From NCBI GenBank assembly GCA_028687415.1, contig JAQUAC010000056.1, positions 1 through 10,790 of the forward strand: 10,790 nt of DNA, given 5' to 3'. Made by a program: the position numbers and the translations under genes. Positions 6,047 through 10,790 of the stretch are shown here, piece by piece. How positions within the stretch are numbered: position 1 is the stretch's first letter; every line of letters begins with the position of its first letter. This stretch comes from Acidocella sp. GTDB lineage: Bacteria; Pseudomonadota; Alphaproteobacteria; Acetobacterales; Acetobacteraceae. The notes under the pieces were generated by a model. The model saw only the letters and a program-made list of their open reading frames with translations, was not told the origin of the DNA and did no database searches.

Positions 6047-7419
6047 CTGGCGAAAGCGGCAAGCAGCCTGGCATGGGCGCGGGTACCGCGATGGAAGCAG
6101 GCAAGCTCAAATTTCTCGTTAGGCGAGTGGATGCAGTCATCATCCAGCCCGAATCCGGCGAGCAGCGTATCCAGTCCCAGATGTGTCTTGAACGCCTCGA
6201 CCACGGGGATGGACGCCCCTGAGCCGATCAGCGCCGCTGGCTTGCCGAATTCCGCCGCAAGGGCTGCCTGGGCGGCACGCAGAAACCCGGCATCCGGGCT
6301 GACCGCGAAGCCGGGCGAGGCACCGCCATGCAGGAACTCCGCCCGCGCATCCGGGGGCAGGCGCTCGGTGACGAAGCGCTCGAAATTCTCCACCACCTTT
6401 TGCGGGTTCTGCCCGGGAACGAGGCGGAAGGTGAGTTTAGCGGTGGCGTGAGCCGGGATAACGGTCTTGCTGCCCTCGCCCTGATAGCCGCCATAAATGC
6501 CGTTGATCTCCGCCGTGGGGCGGGCCCAGAGCTGGGCCAGGGCGCTCTGCCCCTGTTCGCCCGCGGGCGAATGCAGCCCAACATCGCCGAGAAATGCCTC
6601 GGGGTTGAAACCCAGCCCAGCCCAGGAGGCCGCCAGAGCTTCTGGCACGTCGGCCACGCCGTCGTAAAATCCGGGGATCTGGATGTGTCCGGCATCGTCC
6701 TTCAATTCACCGAGAATCTTCACCAGCGCTGCGATCGGATTGAGGGCGATGCCGCCGAACAGCCCAGAGTGCAAATCCCGTGATGGCCCGTGCAGTCGGA
6801 CCTCCACCGCAGCCAAGCCGCGCAGCGAGGTGGTGATGGCCGGGGTCTCGAAATCCCACATATTGGTGTCGGCCACGAGCACGAAATCCGCCGCCAGATT
6901 GTCCCGCTCCTTGCGCAGCAATTCAGCCAGAGAAGGGCTGCCGTTTTCCTCCTCCCCCTCCAGCAGCACGGTGAGGCGTACCGGCAGCTTGCCGTTCACC
7001 GTCAGATGCGCCCGGCAGGCTTCCATGAAGCTGACCACCTGTCCCTTATCGTCCACAGCACCACGGGCGACGATGCGCTTGCCGCGCGGGCCGTCAATCA
7101 GCTGCGGGTCGAATGGGTCCGAGTTCCAGAGTGCCAGCGGGTCGGCGGGTTGCACGTCGTAATGCCCATAGAACAGTACATGCGGCGCGGCGGGCCCGGC
7201 CTCGTGATGCGTGGCGATAACGCCCGGCAGGCCGGAGGTCTCGGAGAGACGGGCCGTGAACCCCATCCCCTCCAGCATGTCACGCGCCCATTCGGCGGCC
7301 CTGCGGCAATCCGGTGCATGCACCGGCTGGGCGCTGATGCTGGGGATGCGCAGGAAGGCAAAAAGCCGTTCCAGCGAGGTTTCGAGCTGTGCGTCCACGG
7401 TGTCGAGAATCTTGTGCAT
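6043..7419 (-). CDS. M20-family metallo-dipeptidase (carnosinase-like)
   Basis: The product has 458 residues, as expected for M20 dipeptidases of the CNDP/DUG1-like group, which use two zinc ions to cleave dipeptides in the cytoplasm. Visible residues are H86 and D88 in FYGHYDVQP, bridging D123 in GAVDDKGQ, general base E157 with ligand E158 in EGEEENGSP, D184 in VADTNMW, and H431 in CIHSPNEKF. H217 in DLHSGLFGG belongs to the inserted dimerisation domain. No signal peptide is seen. The ATG at 7419 begins MHKILDTVD, as is usual for the family; the frame extends to 7509 but that extension overlaps cysS and looks non-coding. The binding site is weak. The gene is divergent from cysS across 76 bp and convergent with yraN. 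The substrate could be Cys-Gly, but this is not shown. Confidence 0.92.
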   Translation of the reverse strand: MHKILDTVDAQLETSLERLFAFLRIPSISAQPVHAPDCRRAAEWARDMLEGMGFTARLSETSGLPGVIATHHEAGPAAPHVLFYGHYDVQPADPLALWNSDPFDPQLIDGPRGKRIVARGAVDDKGQVVSFMEACRAHLTVNGKLPVRLTVLLEGEEENGSPSLAELLRKERDNLAADFVLVADTNMWDFETPAITTSLRGLAAVEVRLHGPSRDLHSGLFGGIALNPIAALVKILGELKDDAGHIQIPGFYDGVADVPEALAASWAGLGFNPEAFLGDVGLHSPAGEQGQSALAQLWARPTAEINGIYGGYQGEGSKTVIPAHATAKLTFRLVPGQNPQKVVENFERFVTERLPPDARAEFLHGGASPGFAVSPDAGFLRAAQAALAAEFGKPAALIGSGASIPVVEAFKTHLGLDTLLAGFGLDDDCIHSPNEKFELACFHRGTRAHARLLAAFAS

Positions 7420-7449
7420 GCCGCTATTTGGGGGTGCTGGGCACAAAAT

Positions 7450-7465
7450 ATCAATCCGGCTTGAT
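7450..7465. repeat. Inverted repeat between the dipeptidase gene and cysS
   Basis: ATCAA-TCCGGC-TTGAT has perfect 5-bp arms in the AT-richest part of the 76-bp divergent intergenic region, which must hold both start regions. It may be a binding site shared by the two genes. No convincing -35/-10 pair was found for either direction, so promoters are not called here. Confidence 0.3.
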
Positions 7466-7495
7466 TTGGAGAAGAATCCCGCCGAAACAGCCCGC

Positions 7496-8842
7496 ATGAC
7501 ACAGCTCACGCTCTACAATACCCGGACCCGGACGAAAGAGGTTTTCACGCCACTCGATCCCACGAATGTGCGGGCCTATCTCTGCGGCCCCACCGTGTAT
7601 GACCGTGCGCATATCGGCAACGCTCGTAATGTCGTGATTTTCGACATCCTCATCCGCCTGCTGCGCCGCCTGTACCCAAAGGTGACGTATGTGCGGAACA
7701 TCACGGACATCGACGACAAGATCAACGCGCGGGCCAAGGAGCGCGGCCTGCCGATTGAGGCGGTGACGGAAGGGCCGATCCGCTTCTACCATGAGGATAT
7801 GGGGGCGCTGTATACGCTGCCGCCGGATATCGAGCCGCGTGCCACCGAGCATCTGGGCGAGATCATCGACATCATCCAGCGCCTGATCGCCAATGGCCAT
7901 GCCTATGTGGCCGATGGGCATGTGCTGTTTTCCGTGGCCTCGGACAAGGATTACGGCAAGTTCTCAGGCCGCACGCCGGATGAGCTGATCGCGGGGGCGC
8001 GCGTGGATGTGGCGCCGTATAAGCGCGATGCGGGGGATTTCGTGCTGTGGAAGCCCTCCAGCCCTGATCTGCCGGGCTGGAGCAGCCCCTGGGGGCGTGG
8101 GCGGCCGGGCTGGCATATCGAGTGCTCGGCCATGAGCTGGAAGCATCTGGGCGAGAATTTTGACATCCATGGCGGCGGTGATGACCTCATCTTCCCGCAC
8201 CATGAGAACGAGATCGCCCAGTCCTGCTGCGCCTTCCCCGGTTCGCATTTCGCCAATGTGTGGGTGCATAACCGCATGCTGCTGGTGAATGGCGAGAAGA
8301 TGAGCAAGTCGCTCGGCAACTTCCTGGTCCTGCATGACGTGCTGAAGAAGGCGCCGGGCGAGGCGGTGCGCTTTATGCTCATGCGCTCGCATTACCGTTC
8401 GACACTGGATTTTTCCGATGCCGGGTTGCGCGAGGCGAAAGCCGAGCTGGACCGCTTCTACCGTGCGCTGGAGAAGAACCAGGACGTGCCCGTGGCGGCG
8501 GAAGTGCCCGATTGCGTGTTGGAGCCGCTGTTGGACGATCTCAACACGCCGGGCGCCATTGCCGGGCTGCACGGCTTGGCCGATGCCGCGCTGGCTGGCG
8601 ACGCCACTGCCGCCGGGGCGTTGAAAGCGGCGGGGCAGGTGCTGGGGCTGTTCAACGTCTCGCCGGATGAATGGTTCCGGGGCGACATCCCGGTTGAGGC
8701 GCAGGCGCTCGCCGAGCAGCGCGTGGCCGCGCGCCAGCGCAAGGACTTCGCTGAATCAGACCGCCTTCGTGATGAGATAGCCAAGCTTGGCTATCTCATC
8801 GAGGACGGCCCGCGCGGTGCCTACACCCTGAGGAAATCCTGA
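7496..8842 (+). CDS. cysS: Cysteinyl-tRNA synthetase
   Basis: The product has 448 residues, close to the usual 460 of this class I synthetase, which charges tRNA-Cys with cysteine using ATP. The HIGH box is H39-I-G-N and the KMSKS loop is K268-M-S-K-S. The zinc site that selects cysteine is complete: C30 in CGPTVYD, C210 in WHIECSAM, H235 and E239 in FPHHENE. The anticodon-binding end carries RKDFAESDRLRDEIAKLG and stops with RGAYTLRKS. The ATG at 7496 gives the standard MTQLTLYNT start; the frame is open further upstream but that part is antisense to the dipeptidase gene. The TGA shares its A with the ATG of trmJ. Odd feature: codons 426-435 form a perfect 30-bp palindrome. Confidence 0.97.
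   Translation: MTQLTLYNTRTRTKEVFTPLDPTNVRAYLCGPTVYDRAHIGNARNVVIFDILIRLLRRLYPKVTYVRNITDIDDKINARAKERGLPIEAVTEGPIRFYHEDMGALYTLPPDIEPRATEHLGEIIDIIQRLIANGHAYVADGHVLFSVASDKDYGKFSGRTPDELIAGARVDVAPYKRDAGDFVLWKPSSPDLPGWSSPWGRGRPGWHIECSAMSWKHLGENFDIHGGGDDLIFPHHENEIAQSCCAFPGSHFANVWVHNRMLLVNGEKMSKSLGNFLVLHDVLKKAPGEAVRFMLMRSHYRSTLDFSDAGLREAKAELDRFYRALEKNQDVPVAAEVPDCVLEPLLDDLNTPGAIAGLHGLADAALAGDATAAGALKAAGQVLGLFNVSPDEWFRGDIPVEAQALAEQRVAARQRKDFAESDRLRDEIAKLGYLIEDGPRGAYTLRKS
8056..8082. repeat. 9-bp inverted repeat inside cysS
   Basis: CTCCAGCCC (8056-8064) and GGGCTGGAG (8074-8082) are perfect 9-bp arms around 9 bases. The second arm can also pair with AGCCCC just downstream, so two alternative mRNA hairpins are possible. 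It lies in the catalytic-domain coding region (residues about 187-196). GC richness makes such repeats more likely by chance. Confidence 0.4.
8771..8800. repeat. Perfect 30-bp palindrome within the 3' end of cysS
   Basis: The half-site GATGAGATAGCCAAG is followed at once by its exact reverse complement, centred on AAGCTT, with no mismatch over 30 bp. It is in frame and encodes DEIAKLGYLI of the synthetase C-terminus. In mRNA it would form a 13-bp stem with a 4-base loop ending 41 bases before the trmJ ATG. It is followed by GAGGACGG, not a U run, so it is not an intrinsic terminator. Its left arm holds the only ATA among the 24 isoleucine codons of cysS. Possible roles are an RNA processing or translation-control hairpin, a protein-binding site, or a relic of template-switch mutation. 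Confidence 0.9.
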
Positions 8843-9612
8843 TGACGGGCCGTGACGGCGGTGCTGAGCTGACGCCTATCGAACCCTCGCCGGTGGTGAT
8901 TCTCGTCCGCCCGCAAATGGCGGAGAATATCGGTGCCGTGGCGCGGGCCATGGGTAATGGCGGGTTGTTCCATATGCGCATCGTCGCCCCGCGCGATGGC
9001 TGGCCGCTGGAACGCGCTTGGGTCACTGGCTCCGGCGCGCACCGGATTCTGGACAACGCGCAGGTGTTCTCCACCGTGGCCGAGGCGGTGGCGGATTTGC
9101 ACCGCGTCTTCGCCACCTGTCCGCGTCCGCGCCACATCATCAAGCCCGTGCTCACCGCGCGCGGCGGCGCCGCGGAAGTGGTGAGCATTGGCCAGCGTGG
9201 CTTGAAAACCGGCGTGTTGTTTGGCCCGGAGCGTACCGGGCTGGATAATGAGGATATCGCCTGCGCGGACAGTCTGATTCGTTACGATCTCAATCCAGAT
9301 TTCATGTCCCTTAACCTCGCCCAGGCGGTGATGGTATTCGGCTATGAATGGTGGCTGGCGCGCACGCCGGAGCTGCCCGCGCGGTCCTTGCAGATTAACG
9401 AGACCTCGCCCGCCACCAAGGGCGAACTGGATAATTTCATGGCGCATCTCATCCGAGCCTGCGATGCGTCCGGCTTTCTGCGCAACGAGCAGAAGCGTCC
9501 CGGCATGGTGCGCAACCTCCGGCATTTCTTTACGCGCGGCGAGGTGACGCGCCAGGAGCTGAACACGCTGCACGGCATCGTCTCGGAGCTGGGGCGCGGC
9601 CCAAAAAAATAG
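8842..9612 (+). CDS. trmJ: TrmJ-like tRNA/rRNA 2'-O-methyltransferase (SPOUT superfamily)
   Basis: The product has 256 residues. The three SpoU/TrmH motifs are present: LVRPQMAENIGAVARAMGN (21-39), LFGPERTGLDNEDIACADSLI (126-146) and SLNLAQAV (156-163). These build the trefoil-knot site that transfers methyl from S-adenosylmethionine to a ribose 2'-OH. The LVxPQxxxNIG opening and the helical tail after residue 180 fit the TrmJ group, which modifies position 32 of the tRNA anticodon loop; a different RNA target cannot be excluded. The ATG overlaps the cysS TGA by one base (TGATG), and GAGGA lies about 8 bases upstream, so translation is coupled to cysS. The gene ends in CCA followed by a run of seven A before the stop. 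Confidence 0.9.
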   Translation: MTGRDGGAELTPIEPSPVVILVRPQMAENIGAVARAMGNGGLFHMRIVAPRDGWPLERAWVTGSGAHRILDNAQVFSTVAEAVADLHRVFATCPRPRHIIKPVLTARGGAAEVVSIGQRGLKTGVLFGPERTGLDNEDIACADSLIRYDLNPDFMSLNLAQAVMVFGYEWWLARTPELPARSLQINETSPATKGELDNFMAHLIRACDASGFLRNEQKRPGMVRNLRHFFTRGEVTRQELNTLHGIVSELGRGPKK

Positions 9613-9627
9613 TCCCGCATTGCACTG

Positions 9628-9655
9628 TCCGCCTGCACTCCCATATGCAGGTGGG
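9628..9655 (+). repeat. Stem-loop in the trmJ to aldo/keto reductase gap, without a U tract
   Basis: CCTGCA (9632-9637) pairs with TGCAGG (9646-9651) around an 8-base loop. In RNA the stem can extend outward to about 10 bp using two G-U pairs (9628-9631 with 9652-9655). No T tract follows, so a classical intrinsic terminator is not supported. It could mark a processed or Rho-dependent 3' end of the cysS-trmJ transcript. Confidence 0.35.
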
Positions 9656-9702
9656 GCAGGGAGATTGACCTGCCGTCCGGTTTTTACGGGAAGGTCGCGC
9701 GC

Positions 9703-10752
9703 ATGAAATATAAGCAGCTTGGCCGCACGGGTCTGTTTGTCTCAGAAATTTGCCTCGGTACCATGACGTTCGGTGGCAATGAGAACGCGGGCATATGGAA
9801 GGCCATCGGCACGCTCGGGCAGGAAGATGTGGATGGGATTATTGGACGGGCCCTCGCCGCCGGGGTGAATTTCATCGACACGGCGGATGTGTATTCCTTC
9901 GGCGTGGCTGAGCGTCTGACCGGCCAGGCGCTCAAAAACCTCGGCGTGGCGCGCAAGGATGTGGTGCTTGCCACAAAAGTGTTCGGTGAGGTCGGGCCCG
10001 GGCCGAATGATCGCGGCGCCTCGCGCGGGCATATTATGGACAGCGTGCAGCGCAGCCTGGAGCGGTTGCAGACGGACCATGTCGACCTCTACCAGATCCA
10101 CGGCACCGACACGGTGACGCCAGTCGAGGAAACCCTGCGCGCGCTGGACGATCTCACCCGGCAGGGGCTGGTGCGCTATGTCGGCGTGTCCAACTGGACG
10201 GCATGGAAAATTGCCAAGGCGTTGGGGATCAGCGAGGCCAAGGGCTATGCCCGGTTCGAGACGCTACAGGCCTATTATTCCATCGCTGGGCGGGACCTGG
10301 AGCGTGAGCTGGCACCGATGCTGACAGAGGAAAAACTCGGCCTGATGGTCTGGTCGCCGCTGGCGGGTGGGCTGCTCTCGGGCAAATACGGCCCTGGTGC
10401 GCCCTCGCCTGAAGGGGCGCGGCGGACGAGCTTCAATTTCCCGCCCGTGGACGAAGAGCGAGGCTGGGCCTGCATCGCCGCGATGCAAGAGGTCGGTGCA
10501 GCGCATGGTGTTTCCGTGGCGCGGGTGGCGCTGGCCTGGCTGCTGGCGAAGCCGCAGGTGATGAGCATTATCATCGGCGCCAAGACCGTGGCGCAGCTGG
10601 ACGACAACCTCGCCGCCGTGAAGCTGACGCTGACCCCCGAGGATATCGCGAAGCTGGACGCGGTGAGCGCCCTGCCGCCGGAATATCCGGGCTGGATGCT
10701 GGAGCGCCAGGGCGGCAACCGCCTGCCGAAGCCATTTGTGCCGAGGGACTAA
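9703..10752 (+). CDS. Aldo/keto reductase (NADPH-dependent oxidoreductase)
   Basis: The product has 349 residues, the size of the larger bacterial aldo/keto reductases (YajO/YhdN-like group). The catalytic tetrad is complete: D59 and Y64 in NFIDTADVYS, K92 in LATKVFG, and H133 in LYQIHGTD. The barrel continues with GLVRYVGVSNW (154-164), LQAYYSIAGRDLE, WSPLAGGLLSGKYG and the C-terminal cofactor segment SIIIGAKTVAQLDDNL. The enzyme should reduce a carbonyl with NADPH; the natural substrate cannot be predicted. The ATG at 9703 follows a clear binding site, GGGAAGG (9688-9694), 8 bases away. It has a 90-base gap upstream and its own strong terminator, so it is probably transcribed alone, though no clear promoter was found. 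Confidence 0.93.
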   Translation: MKYKQLGRTGLFVSEICLGTMTFGGNENAGIWKAIGTLGQEDVDGIIGRALAAGVNFIDTADVYSFGVAERLTGQALKNLGVARKDVVLATKVFGEVGPGPNDRGASRGHIMDSVQRSLERLQTDHVDLYQIHGTDTVTPVEETLRALDDLTRQGLVRYVGVSNWTAWKIAKALGISEAKGYARFETLQAYYSIAGRDLERELAPMLTEEKLGLMVWSPLAGGLLSGKYGPGAPSPEGARRTSFNFPPVDEERGWACIAAMQEVGAAHGVSVARVALAWLLAKPQVMSIIIGAKTVAQLDDNLAAVKLTLTPEDIAKLDAVSALPPEYPGWMLERQGGNRLPKPFVPRD

Positions 10753-10777
10753 AAAAGGCCCCGTACGGGGCCTTTTT
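10752..10777. terminator. Bidirectional intrinsic terminator after the aldo/keto reductase gene
   Basis: A perfect 26-bp palindrome: AAAAAGGCCCCGT followed by its exact reverse complement. The RNA hairpin has a GGCCCC/GGGGCC stem with a GUAC tetraloop and a U5 tail. Because the left flank is an A tract, it also works as a terminator on the minus strand. It overlaps the last base of the TAA stop and would also stop a convergent gene beyond the right edge. Confidence 0.93.
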
Positions 10778-10790
10778 CGTCAGACGCGGC

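Noticed and set aside
7211..7495. Longer cysS frame starting at 7211
   Set aside because: This stretch is antisense to the dipeptidase coding region, and the standard synthetase N-terminus begins at 7496.
7420..7509. Longer dipeptidase starting at the ATG at 7509
   Set aside because: The 30 extra residues do not resemble an M20 N-terminus and would overlap the start of cysS; MHKILDTVD at 7419 fits the family.
8771..8800. The cysS palindrome as an intrinsic terminator
   Set aside because: It lies inside the coding sequence and is followed by GC-rich bases rather than a T tract.
9621..9649. Promoter TTGCAC-17-ATATGC ahead of the aldo/keto reductase gene
   Set aside because: Both hexamers match the consensus poorly, and the proposed -10 lies inside the stem-loop arms.

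Overview
The window is GC-rich, densely coding chromosomal DNA from a proteobacterium. Gene families, codon choice (almost all ATC/CTG/GCG-type codons) and protein style fit an alphaproteobacterium, possibly near Acetobacteraceae/Rhodospirillales. That placement is an impression, not a search result. No tRNA or rRNA gene, insertion sequence, prophage, CRISPR array or plasmid function was seen.

Layout. A possible minus-strand gene start runs off the left edge (1-71). A tight minus-strand operon then fills 216-4374. In transcription order it holds an XRE-type regulator, a 3-mercaptopyruvate sulfurtransferase (sseA), a cystathionine beta-lyase (metC) and a polytopic MgtC/DUF4010 membrane protein. 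Its genes abut or overlap by 4 bp or less. A good sigma70-like promoter and a perfect 15-bp operator-like palindrome lie just upstream. Divergent from it is an AI-2E/PerM-family membrane protein (4574-5614), followed by a yraN-family nuclease-fold protein (5654-6046). yraN meets a minus-strand M20 dipeptidase (6043-7419) tail to tail, with overlapping stop codons. A 76-bp divergent gap leads to cysS (7496-8842), overlapped by one base by a TrmJ/SpoU-like tRNA methyltransferase (8842-9612). A monocistronic aldo/keto reductase (9703-10752) closes the window with a perfect bidirectional intrinsic terminator.

How the genes fit together. The regulator-led operon handles sulfur amino acids: cystathionine to homocysteine, and mercaptopyruvate to persulfide plus pyruvate. 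The regulator probably controls its own operon. The cysS-trmJ pair couples tRNA charging with tRNA modification. The remaining genes are housekeeping or general metabolism.

The most unexpected signal is a perfect 30-bp palindrome in frame inside the 3' end of cysS (8771-8800), just upstream of trmJ. It contains the only ATA isoleucine codon of the gene. I see no clear undescribed multi-gene system. The best leads are this palindrome and the XRE-sseA-metC-DUF4010 operon.
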